Assembly: GCA_018389105.1 (NCBI GenBank)
Contig: JACATO010002220.1
Span: 161,258 to 225,257, forward strand
Reading direction: 5' to 3'
DNA from: Nautilus pompilius
Lineage: Eukaryota > Mollusca > Cephalopoda > Nautilida > Nautilidae
DNA: 64,000 bases
Under the pieces are notes generated by a model. The model saw only the letters and a program-made list of their open reading frames with translations. It did no database searches and had not been told where the DNA came from. This document shows, piece by piece, positions 42,901 through 48,991 of this stretch. The position numbers and the translations under genes are program-made. The first letter of the stretch is position 1; every line of letters begins with the position of its first letter.

Positions 42901-45900
42901 ACACCAAGTTTGGTAGGCAGCAAAAAAGAAAATTTTTGAGAATTTCTTTTGGATTGTATTGGGGCTTCCCAAAGCCAGCAACACCACCAGCTCCTTGACA
43001 GCTGTTGGTTTATCTTTAAAGGGTCAAACTGAAACAGAAACCCGAAGGCACAGATGAGGAAAAGGTTGGCAAGCTTGTCCTCAAAAGAGAGTCCAATAGT
43101 AAAGACAAGGAATGGTGAGCTGCTATTGCTTCCTTGCTGCATGCTTGTAGTTTACCAGGACTCCTAGTCTTCAGTGATCTGTTATAGGCATGATTTACTG
43201 TAAACTCTTTATACAGCATTCTGCTGCAACTTAATAACTCTTTAAAAATTAACCACTTTTTATTGTTTTCTTTCTAGGTTGATGTACCATAGGTATGCTT
43301 GCAAATTTTCTGTTTTTAAAGAAGGAACTAGCTCCTTATAGTTAACTGCATTCCCCAAGGCCTTCTGTCTGCTACATTACCACTCTCTCGTACAGTTGAG
43401 GTGGCACATTTGTGGTCTGCTGTATCTAACAACTTACTCTCACACAAACGCTAACATTTTACTTGGTATAATCAAACTACATTTCCATTTTTCGTGTACT
43501 GATCAATTGTTATTACTAATTAAATTGACATACACACCACATATGACCTCTGTCAGGATTAATTTTGAGCTTTTGTTCATTGTTATTTTCACAGTACAGT
43601 TTCCCCTTCAGTATGACCATATATGTGAATAAAATTCCGGTTTTACTGTTTTTGTGAAATCTTTTTTTTTTTAAGTTTAATGTGATTATAATTGGCATCT
43701 TTTGACTGCCTGGAGGAATTATATGCAAATTAGCATCCAAATCTCCACTTTTTAACATACCTTAGATAGCCTATTTAATTACATGTATCACCTCTACTTT
43801 ATTTTTCCTTCCTTTCTTTGATAGATTTCTGTTCAACATTTGAGTTAACAGCATTATAAAATATTAAACTTTTTACTGATATGAGGAAACTTTGACTTAG
43901 CAATGCAGAATAAGGGGAAAGCTTGCTCTGGAATCTGTCTGGTAACATCTCTACTCTTTGAAAAGCAAATTCTCTTGTTTAACTAATTAGAATTCCTGAA
44001 ATGGAATTGATTAAAGAATTCAAAAGTGATTTTCTGTAAAATTAAGAGGTAACAACAAAATTACAAATTGTCCTTTCAGGTCAATTAAATTTCAGGATCC
44101 ACTGTCGGAAAAGAAAATAGCCAAAATTGCAGACTGGGTGGACAGCATTCCCAATGATCCAATAGTGATTGATGATGATGAAGAGGAGATGGGGTCTCAT
44201 CCATCTGCTTTATCTAAAGACAAATCTGCTGAGCCAAAGAAAGATAACATCTTTTCCATTATGGAGGAAAAGAAGGGCAGTGAGGATGATATCATGGAAA
44301 TCGATGAACTGCCAGATCTTGAACCTAGTGATGACAAAAAACCAAAGATTGAAGAAAAGGTTAAAGCTGTTTATGGTAAGATGAAGGACAACAGGGCTGG
44401 TTAGAAAATGTCTTAACTGTTTTGAATCTTAGCTTTAGTGTTTGTTAATCAATTGACTGGATGGTTTTAAAATATATATATGATTCAAGCTACTATGATT
44501 TGGCAGGGAAATGAATTTTTAATATTAGATCTTACCTACTGCATCACTCAAAGATTTGTTTTATTTCTCCCTTCTTGGTGAGCCACTGCCAAATTTGTTT
44601 TAAAGTATTTGTTGTTTTTCACAGGCAGTGTTAACTTGTGAAGATGATGTTACTAACATCTTCATTTTCTGTTATTGTGCAGAGCAAGAGACTATGGAGT
44701 CTGTGGATTCAGATGAAAGCAAAGCGTTTGTGAAAAAAGTGATGCGTGAGTATCTGAGACTTGATGTTCAGTCAGGCTAGAGAGCCCATTAGTGAGAAAT
44801 TGCACAACCTTTGCTTAAAAGCAATTATAAATGGTATAATTTAAATATTTGTTTATTTTCTGTCAGCTCATAAATGCTCAAGAGCTACGACGACATCACG
44901 TTTTAAGAACCTACCCAATCCAAAATCCAAGACTCCTGTGCGTCCACTTCGCATCAACTTAGCCTCTCTGAAAGACAGTGCAGGTGAGTGAATTTATACA
45001 GGCATACCAAGTGTAACAGTAGGTGGCTGCTTTGACAAATGCATTAAATGTTAAGTTTAAAATTTAATTTGCCACCACCTCATTTATTAAATGAGAACAG
45101 TAATAATAAATTCAAAACTATGAATGAAATTGGAAAGATCTGATCTAGGAGAACAAACCTCAATTTCTAATGTGGTTGACAGGTTTGGTTTTCTACATAT
45201 GACAACTTCACCACCCTGACACTTGGTAGGGTATGGCAGGGAAAAAAAAGTTCTCTAAAAATCATATATTTCGTATTCTGTATTTTTCTATAGCTTACTC
45301 TCAGAAAATGGTTTTCATTGCTAACAACATGGTTCTTTTTTATAAATATTAGATAAAAATTTGTCCTCACCAAATTAATACCATTTTTATATACAACTAA
45401 AGACCAAACGTGTTTGCCCTATGTATGAAATTCCAACCAGTTATGACTGATCATACCACGTGCATAAACAAAATCCCTAATGACATTGTTTCCAGAGAAA
45501 GGGGATAAGAAGGAAGAGAAAGAGCAGCGGCCTAGCACTAGGTACTACTTCAATGATGGACAGTTGTGTTACGTGATGGATGCTAAGTCTATGGGAAACA
45601 TTGGACGATATTTGAACGTAAGTTGTTTTAGCATGGAGATCCTGATGGGAACATTTCCTGAGTTAATCCTTAGAGGAAGCGAGGGATTATCATTTTTAAA
45701 AACTGTTAACACGAACATCAGGATGGCATCTTTTTTTCCAGCCGCGTAAAGCTCATGAAAATTGTTTCTTTCTTAATGTAGAAAATCATAACCAATAAGT
45801 AGCAGCATCTGTTGCCTGTTGTATTTTTTTACCCTCTCCATGTTTCTTTACAGCATAGCTGCAGTCCAAACGTTTTTGTACAGAATGTGTTTGTTGATAC

Positions 45901-46376
45901 TCATGACCTGCGTTTCCCCTGGGTTGCTTTCTTTGCAGGCCAGTAAGTAGTCTCTTCTTTCCACCCCCTCATTTATTTTCTATAGTTATGGCAAGCCATA
46001 TAAATGCTGTTTCAACGTAAATATAAAATCCCATTACAGTGATCAGTATTTATACTCTCTTACTCTACTAAATTGGTTATTGTAATTATAGAATTTTTTG
46101 TGGTCATCCAAACAAAAACTAATAAAGATCCATGTCAATCCAGCAGCATGTGACCAAGATAACTATTTCAGTGCATCTTATAAGTAATCCTAATTATTTC
46201 TGGAACCAGTGGATTAAACTACGATTTTATCAAGACACCTTTTCCTTCCATCCCACAGGTACGTCAGAGCTGGTACAGAATTGACCTGGGACTACAACTA
46301 CGAAGTAGGAAGTGTCCCCGGAAAAGTTCTCTACTGCTATTGTGGATCAGCTGAATGTCGAGGCAGGCTTCTATAA
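10097..46376 (+). CDS. SETDB1: SETDB1 (Eggless) histone H3K9 methyltransferase, 24 exons, N-terminus missing
   Basis: SETDB1 transfers methyl groups from S-adenosylmethionine to histone H3 lysine 9 in the nucleus and drives heterochromatin and transposon silencing. Exons read: 10097-10184, 11142-11215, 11872-11945, 13228-13286, 14164-14284, 15337-15472, 16990-17172, 19315-19413, 25767-25835, 30561-30635, 30925-31030, 31261-31444, 34354-34539, 35179-35300, 37213-37317, 37780-37873, 38954-39129, 43022-43114, 44080-44375, 44683-44745, 44867-44983, 45496-45617, 45854-45942, 46259-46376. All junctions are GT/AG with matching phases. The sum is 2849 nt (about 948 residues plus TAA at 46374-46376). 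Domain order matches the family: Tudor repeats, MBD, pre-SET, split SET, post-SET. Human SETDB1 is 1291 residues; the missing N-terminal part lies upstream of 10097. Identification is from family motifs; exon edges are my reading and may have alternative splice forms. Confidence 0.95.
11216..13227 (+). other. SETDB1 introns between Tudor exons
   Basis: Intronic DNA flanking the exon at 11872-11945. Apart from a minus-strand SINE copy at about 12780-12995 (listed separately) nothing is recognised; frames at 11790-12138 and 12450-12692 show no domain. Confidence 0.5.
12780..12995 (-). mobile_element. tRNA-derived SINE copy (minus orientation)
   Basis: Read on the minus strand, a tRNA-like head (AGACTACTGGACTGCC, then a degenerate box B near GATCAAACCC) is followed by a body containing TTCTTCACCAGCC and TTTCCTCCCAC. 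The same body recurs in seven other places in this window. It lies within a SETDB1 intron. Confidence 0.6.
13825..14033 (-). mobile_element. tRNA-derived SINE copy (minus orientation), good A and B boxes
   Basis: The minus strand starts with GCATGGTGGTCCAGTGGTAA, which resembles a tRNA start and Pol III box A. GTTTGAATCCC, a good box B, follows about 60 bases later. The family body follows (cytosine-rich CTCGCACATCTAAAGACAAA, then TTCTGGTAGAG). It sits in the SETDB1 intron just before the exon at 14164. Confidence 0.7.
14664..14945 (-). mobile_element. tRNA-derived SINE copy (minus orientation), longest tail
   Basis: The minus strand shows the tRNA-like head with GAGTTTGAATCC (box B). The shared body follows: TTCTTCTTCACCAACCAGCT, GGGCTTCCTCCTACATCTAA and TTTCTGGTAGGAC. 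The tail is CCACATTCATTGAGGAAGG. It is intronic to SETDB1. Confidence 0.7.
15337..30635 (+). CDS. SETDB1: SETDB1 central linker exons between Tudor and MBD
   Basis: Exons 15337-15472, 16990-17172, 19315-19413, 25767-25835 and 30561-30635 encode a basic, low-complexity linker. The first carries [19 protein letters not shown], matching the conserved KGPVVQYT segment after the vertebrate Tudor region. Later exons carry [16 protein letters not shown] and [32 protein letters not shown] with [26 protein letters not shown], and [18 protein letters not shown]. All have clean phase (2+3n+1 for most), which supports them although linker conservation is weak. Single exons could be alternatively spliced. 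Confidence 0.8.
15712..16012. repeat. CT/TC microsatellite with CATCTC variants
   Basis: About 300 bp of (CT)n interrupted by CATCTCCATCTCTC units. It lies in the intron between SETDB1 exons 15337-15472 and 16990-17172. Long SLSLSL and RERERE frames on both strands are artefacts of the repeat. Confidence 0.95.
16590..16830 (-). mobile_element. tRNA-derived SINE copy (minus orientation), diverged
   Basis: Minus-strand body with TTTCTTCTTGCTCTTCTTCA, CATGGGTTTCTTTCCACATT and CCTCTGGTAGGAATTG matches the family body; the head is diverged (near GGATCGATAGAGCAG). It is intronic, with a G10 run shortly downstream at about 16921. Confidence 0.55.
17638..18055. repeat. 101-bp tandem repeat, about four copies
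   Basis: The unit starts GCTCATCTTTATCTCTTTAG and contains TTTACTATATACCCACAGTG and TCCCTTGTTGGTATGCATT. Unit starts at about 17638, 17739, 17840, 17944 and 18045 give spacings of 101, 101, 104 and 101. It lies in the SETDB1 intron between 17172 and 19315. No long open frame, so it is a minisatellite and not coding. Confidence 0.9.
18056..20229 (+). other. SETDB1 intronic DNA around exon 19315-19413
   Basis: Apart from the exon at 19315-19413, this AT-rich DNA shows no gene or named repeat. Frames at 19420-19909 on both strands have no recognisable domain. Confidence 0.45.
20230..21070. repeat. GC-richer candidate dispersed repeat, unidentified
   Basis: This block is clearly less AT-rich than the surrounding intron. 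It contains runs such as GGCCTAAAAGGCCGGG (a palindromic core) and CCACTTCCCCCGCCAAAAAC. The composition break and its position beside an intact mariner boundary suggest an older inserted repeat, perhaps a retrotransposon UTR. No protein motif was found, so the class is unknown. Confidence 0.3.
21137..22441 (+). mobile_element. mariner element (family C), nearly full length, transposase dead
   Basis: A 1305-bp element bounded by TA on both sides. The left end is CGAGGTCTGTCCAAAAAGAA and the reverse complement of the right end starts CGAGGTCTGTTGTCCAGAAA. The transposase starts at 21322 ([20 protein letters not shown]). HTH regions include [13 protein letters not shown] and [15 protein letters not shown]. 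The first catalytic Asp is in [11 protein letters not shown] and the second in HHDNAPAH. A frameshift occurs near an A run at about 21874. The third catalytic region reads [12 protein letters not shown], about four residues shorter than the family pattern, and the DD34D third Asp is missing. The C-terminal frame ends at 22357. Confidence 0.93.
22442..23222 (+). other. SETDB1 intron, nothing recognised
   Basis: AT-rich intronic DNA between the mariner at 21137 and the 54-bp minisatellite. No gene or repeat family recognised. Confidence 0.5.
23223..23708. repeat. 54-bp minisatellite, nine units, open in several frames
   Basis: The unit reads GTTGCCCCAAAGAATCGTAG, then TAAATGTGTGCCGTACAGG, then TGGGTCCTTGTGGAC. 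Unit length is 54 bp (18 codons), and the last unit has lost one C. Because 54 is divisible by 3 and the unit lacks stops in several frames, frames of 148-181 codons appear on both strands; the plus frame repeats [18 protein letters not shown]. It lies inside a SETDB1 intron without a start context or flanking coding sequence, so I call it a minisatellite, not a gene. Confidence 0.9.
24290..24870 (+). mobile_element. Tc1-like transposase relic
   Basis: Reading across stops and frameshifts gives ordered Tc1 landmarks: [11 protein letters not shown] (before the first catalytic Asp), [19 protein letters not shown] (RYVDE-x-x-RP), LDPIKHM (NPIEHMWD, third catalytic region) and [20 protein letters not shown] (the INSMRRR-x-x-A-V-x-A-x-GG C-terminal signature). 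The match is spread over three frames, so it is old. It is intronic to SETDB1. Confidence 0.65.
24871..27575 (+). other. SETDB1 intron around exon 25767-25835, with one short duplication
   Basis: Besides the exon at 25767-25835, the only structure seen is a 67-bp direct duplication at about 26061-26194 (unit starting TTTCTGTTTACCTGAAGTCT, second copy from 26128). Frames at 26037-26363, 26604-26900 and 26722-27036 have no recognisable domain. Confidence 0.45.
27576..28847 (-). mobile_element. mariner element (family B copy 1), full length, frameshifted
   Basis: TA flanks both ends (27574-27575 and 28848-28849). The left end is TGAAGTTTGTCGAAAAAGTA and the right end reverse complement is CGAGGTCTGTCGAAAAAGTA. 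The minus strand carries transposase in pieces: helix-turn-helix and linker at 28105-28524 ([31 protein letters not shown]), [13 protein letters not shown] with the first catalytic Asp, and [17 protein letters not shown] with the third at about 27850. Frameshifts and a deletion separate the pieces (for example between 28105 and 28020). It sits in the SETDB1 intron between exons 25767-25835 and 30561-30635. Confidence 0.92.
29006..30108 (-). mobile_element. mariner element, SETMAR/Hsmar1-like (family A copy 2), internally deleted
   Basis: The left end is TAGGTTGTTACAAACTTTTT and the right end reads GTTTGTAACGACTTGA, the inverted partner. The minus strand encodes mariner fragments: [20 protein letters not shown], then [13 protein letters not shown] (the second catalytic Asp is N here) and PDLSPTNQH (third Asp changed to N). 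The first Asp region is deleted, with a junction near 29535. The inverted-repeat family is that of the copy at 4387-5417, but the deletion endpoint differs by about 40 bp. Confidence 0.87.
30925..31444 (+). CDS. SETDB1: SETDB1 methyl-CpG-binding-like domain (MBD) exons
   Basis: Exons 30925-31030 and 31261-31444 encode the MBD-type region. Visible are [58 protein letters not shown] and [20 protein letters not shown]. These align with the human segment with PHVCSYTC, RGKNPLLVPLL, YKTPCGLCLR and LDPYV. The join GAA AG|A CAA keeps phase. In SETDB1 this domain couples the enzyme to chromatin and is not a strong methyl-CpG binder by family knowledge. Confidence 0.93.
32356..33267 (-). mobile_element. 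Tc1/mariner-superfamily relic with GGTG-x-x-CCACTTG inverted ends
   Basis: The left end is TA-AAGGTGTACCACTTGAAAG and the right end reverse complement is TA-CAGGGTGGCCCACTTGAAA, so both TA flanks and inverted repeats are preserved. On the minus strand, [16 protein letters not shown] is the second catalytic region (FQQDGA-x-x-HTA) and is followed by VSKSL-stop-PP (S-x-x-WPPRSPDL in the family). [13 protein letters not shown] lies near the expected C-terminus (C-x-x-N-G-x-HFQHL). Multiple stops make it inactive. It lies in the SETDB1 intron between MBD and pre-SET exons. Confidence 0.75.
33840..34145 (+). mobile_element. Tc1-like transposase C-terminal relic
   Basis: One frame reads [20 protein letters not shown], a clear degraded copy of the Tc1 pattern [14 protein letters not shown] with the third catalytic region (NPVE, here YLVE, E kept). 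Stops and frameshifts surround it. It is intronic, just before the pre-SET exon at 34354. Confidence 0.6.
34354..37317 (+). CDS. SETDB1: SETDB1 pre-SET zinc-cluster exons
   Basis: Exons 34354-34539, 35179-35300 and 37213-37317 encode the pre-SET domain. Its cysteines bind the triangular zinc cluster that holds the SET fold. Visible cysteine motifs are [40 protein letters not shown], and [19 protein letters not shown]. The spacing CKC-x-x-x-C is the usual SET-family form, one residue shorter than the human SETDB1 segment. A mariner copy sits in the intron between the second and third of these exons. Confidence 0.95.
35562..36737 (-). mobile_element. mariner element (family B copy 2), 3' truncated, catalytic Asp mutated
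   Basis: A homologue of the element at 27576-28847. The right end GACAGACCTCG (36730-36740 region) is kept, while homology at the left stops near 35562, removing the transposase C-terminus and inverted repeat. The minus strand carries an unusually long open part (36136-35495). It has [12 protein letters not shown] and [17 protein letters not shown] with intact second and third aspartates, but the first site reads [13 protein letters not shown], with A where TGDETW is expected. N-terminal parts at 36152-36406 and 36437-36658 are in other frames. Confidence 0.92.
37780..39129 (+). CDS. SETDB1: SETDB1 SET domain, N-terminal half
   Basis: Exons 37780-37873 and 38954-39129. The first encodes [20 protein letters not shown] and [12 protein letters not shown], including the GWG motif that contacts S-adenosylmethionine. 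The second encodes [20 protein letters not shown] and YESD, aligning with the human GDEYFANLDHIESVE, and then enters an acidic serine/aspartate run that starts the SET insertion. Confidence 0.95.
38190..38780 (-). mobile_element. Tc1-like transposase relic
   Basis: The minus strand has YSDESRFQF, matching FSDESRF with the first catalytic Asp of Tc1-like transposases, downstream of a CHYHHKATQ-like region near 38441-38638. Stops interrupt the rest and no ends were identified. It is intronic to SETDB1. Confidence 0.45.
39403..39600 (+). mobile_element. tRNA-derived SINE copy (plus orientation)
   Basis: It starts GGCATGGTGGTCCAGTGGTG (box A-like) with GCAATTCAGATCCCAG at the box B position. The shared body follows: GGCATAGCTCCGTGGTTATG, TTTCTTCTTGCTCCTTTTTA, CCAGCTATCTGTGTGGGCTT. 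It is intronic to SETDB1. Confidence 0.7.
40620..41170 (-). mobile_element. Tc1-like transposase relic with a duplicated catalytic segment
   Basis: On the minus strand, [20 protein letters not shown] occurs twice in tandem from an exact-looking 60-bp duplication (CCCAGATGTG at 41008 and 41068). SDKSRF corresponds to SDESRF, the first catalytic Asp region. Further along, near 40680-40740, [13 protein letters not shown] matches SPDLNPIE-x-L, the third catalytic region. Stops break the frame. It is intronic to SETDB1. Confidence 0.65.
41171..43021 (+). other. SETDB1 intron, nothing recognised
   Basis: AT-rich intronic DNA before the exon at 43022. Short frames at 41908-42159 and 42756-42998 have no recognisable domain. 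Confidence 0.5.
43022..44983 (+). CDS. SETDB1: SETDB1 SET-domain insertion exons
   Basis: Exons 43022-43114, 44080-44375, 44683-44745 and 44867-44983 encode the charged insertion that splits the SET domain in this family. Content is acidic and lysine-rich: [20 protein letters not shown], then [42 protein letters not shown]; and a basic [29 protein letters not shown] and [12 protein letters not shown] look like SUMO-interaction motifs (hydrophobic core plus acidic run). With the neighbouring exon ends, I estimate the insertion at about 235 residues, shorter than in human SETDB1 (roughly 340). All phases fit. Confidence 0.88.
45496..46376 (+). CDS. SETDB1: SETDB1 SET domain C-terminal half and post-SET
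   Basis: Exons 45496-45617, 45854-45942 and 46259-46376. [20 protein letters not shown] and IGRYLN lead into [20 protein letters not shown]. The N|HSCSPN cofactor/catalytic motif is split exactly at an intron. [29 protein letters not shown] and the post-SET cluster [14 protein letters not shown] follow, then TAA. All catalytic and zinc residues expected for an active enzyme are present by eye. Confidence 0.96.
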
Positions 46377-46586
46377 TTGATACCAGCAGGTTAAAGACAA
46401 GCTGTCTTAACCATTGTCAATATTTAAGGATCATAAACTTTCACTTAATTCTTCATGTTGAAATTTTTTTCTTTCATCATTTCAAACTTCATTTATGCTA
46501 GCTATAAAATATAAAATAAAATGAGTTAACCTTATATACTCGCTGCTGCTCTCAATTTATGGTCATTAAACATATTGGAGGTACAA
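46377..46586. other. 210-bp gap between convergent SETDB1 and FANCE stop codons
   Basis: It holds both 3' untranslated regions. A plus-strand AATAAA at about 46515-46520 is a good poly(A) signal for SETDB1. On the minus strand only CATAAA-type variants were seen for FANCE, so FANCE 3' ends may extend into SETDB1 or use a variant signal. The two 3' UTRs probably abut or overlap. Confidence 0.7.
46515..46520 (+). promoter_or_regulatory. poly(A) signal AATAAA for SETDB1
   Basis: AATAAA about 140 bases after the SETDB1 stop codon, the only canonical plus-strand signal before the FANCE stop. Confidence 0.65.
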
Positions 46587-48991
46587 CTAGCTCAGACGCT
46601 TCAGCATGGCAGTCACAGTTTTCTTCAGGTATGTTTTGTTTTCAACCATCAGGCTTTGGATTACTGCTACATGATCAGCAGTCAGCTGGAACAGAGGAAG
46701 TTGCAGGGTTGTCAGTCTTTCACGGTGGCACATTTTAGGAGGTAATATAATGTAAATGCAAAAGTGTTCAGACAAATATTACCCATAAAATACTTATTAT
46801 TTAAAACAGTAGTATTAATTAGAAACTGCTATGAATTCTTTTCATTACACACTTACATGTTTCCTGTATCTGGTAACAAAGGCCAGTATCAGTTGTCCAT
46901 ATTTTAGATTTTCTGACATCTTCACAGCAGCTGGCTCAAACCATGTCAGCAACTGTGATATCAGCTGTGCTGGCAACTCCACCTACATTAATTAAATCAT
47001 CTTTTAACAACCAAATAGTTAGTGCACATCCTCTGCTTAAATCATTTTTAATTTTAAATTATTCAACCGGTGACATGATTTACATCTACTAATCAGTATT
47101 ATAATACAAACTACTTTTACTACCTTGGTTCTGAATATGAAATCTCTTTAAATGCACAGCCTGTTTACCAAAATATTCAATTATCAGAATGACATGTACT
47201 TTGGATTTACCCTAAAAATATGCTTATTAAATGGGATCACTTTCCAGACTTTCCTTTTAGCCATCTTCATTACATATGAGCAATTTGTATGTTGCTCAAA
47301 AGATGAACACTATATAGCACCACCATCCCTGCAATTAGATTAAATATAGCCCTGATCAACTTTGTTAATTATTCAGTTTACATTAAGGATGCTTCTCCAT
47401 ACTATATATAATTTAGTTTTCAAAATTAACAGCAGTCTATATCTCATTCATGGAAACAACTGTACATATAGTTTGGCAAGTTATGTTGCTACATTTGATC
47501 ATTCTTTTGCTGTGTATAAAAATATTATTCAAAGAGGTAATGAGATTTCTCAGAAAGCTGGTGCCAGATGCAAAGATCCACTTACTTTTCCATCTAGAAT
47601 TCTTTCTAACACTGCCATTGTTCCATCAGTGAAAGGTGGTTGGGCCAAAGACATTTGTCTGCAGTGGGGGAGGAAAAAAATGTTAAAATACATACAGGGT
47701 TGTAGACTTTGAAGTAAAGAATGCTTTCTACAAAGTATAAATTATAAAAGTTTGCCCTTGCAGGGAAATCTGAGTGACTATCTTCAAACATGGGCCCTTT
47801 TGCTGCAACAACTTGAGCAAAATATTTCAATATTCCCCTAAACACAGCGGGATCAGCTAACATTAGGATGTGTTCATAAATGAATACATACTCCAAAAAA
47901 TACACCTTGTGACCAGTACCAAACACATCCTTGTTGATTCGGTTCAAGAGATCTGTGTGAGGCATACCTAGATGGAGAAAAATGTACACAATAATGAATA
48001 GTAGTAAATTTAGTTGGACAACAGAAATATCAGTTAATGCTTAATATATGAAAATACTAAAATTCATTTTTTAAAAGTCCTAACGTATAGTGAAGTGCCA
48101 AACTATTATCTCCTCTTGCTAGAAATTGTAGTTTTGAATGGTTGGAACAACTAACTCACCTAGCTTCCCCTGGATTGCACAAGGGATGACTACTCCATTC
48201 ACAAACTGTTTTGGAAATTTTTCTGCAAAGGACATCAGAGCACCAGCTAGAACTCTGGTTGTGCTTTGACAAAAGGACTCAAACTGAAAAGTGAAGTTAG
48301 TGGCTTAATGTGGAATCTGTTATAATAATTTTTTTAAAAAAAAGCGATTTCCAGAACTAACTAAACCTAAGTATCAGCAGTCCACACAATTGATAGTGAA
48401 GAAACAATGTCACATACTAGTATGTAGCAAAATATACAGTACTTGATAAAGTTCTGAATAAAATTCTTATCTTCTTACCCATACAGAAATCATGGTCAGT
48501 TCTTAGGTAGATAGTAGTTTTAAGTGGTGGTTCCTTAGCAAAAGATACTCAAATTATCATATCCATACTTTTTCAAAGGTTGTTCATGATTTTAGGGCAC
48601 CAAAATAATTTTCTTCTATTGGATTATTGTTTTCAACTGAATAAAATCATTTTAGTATTTTGATCTCTGATTTTCTCATTGGATGTGACATTGAAAACAA
48701 CTTGTGGTCTTGTGTACAGATAACCAATATACTTGACCTTGTTGATCAGAAAAGATGAGACTTCTGGCATCACACAGTGAATTCTCAGGCTTTCAGATTC
48801 TGTCAGAAATACCTATCACATCTAAGCACCAAGATGGCCTGTCTCACCTTGGGTAAAACACCAAGTCTTGCTATGTGCATGGAACTGGCAAAGCTGATTT
48901 CTTCGCTGATAGTAAAAATGTGTCTGCACATATTTGCAATTGAATTTTCTGGCATGGATTGGAAGTCAAGAATTTGACAAATGACTTCAAC
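46587..48991 (-). CDS. FANCE: FANCE C-terminal helical-repeat domain exons 6-11
   Basis: Exons 48991-48848, 48283-48160, 47967-47892, 47658-47586, 46982-46857 and 46685-46587 encode the conserved helical repeat domain that binds FANCD2 in human. Segments are VEVICQILDFQSMPENSIAN, SFCQSTTRVLAGALMSFAEK, HTDLLNRINKDVFGTGHKVY, LAQPPFTDGTMAVLERILDG, VELPAQLISQLLTWFEPAAV and LTADHVAVIQSLMVENKTYL. Exon 8 must end at the phase-2 donor GTATGT (47891); reading on past it would give a longer open frame that does not fit the family. Confidence 0.93.
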
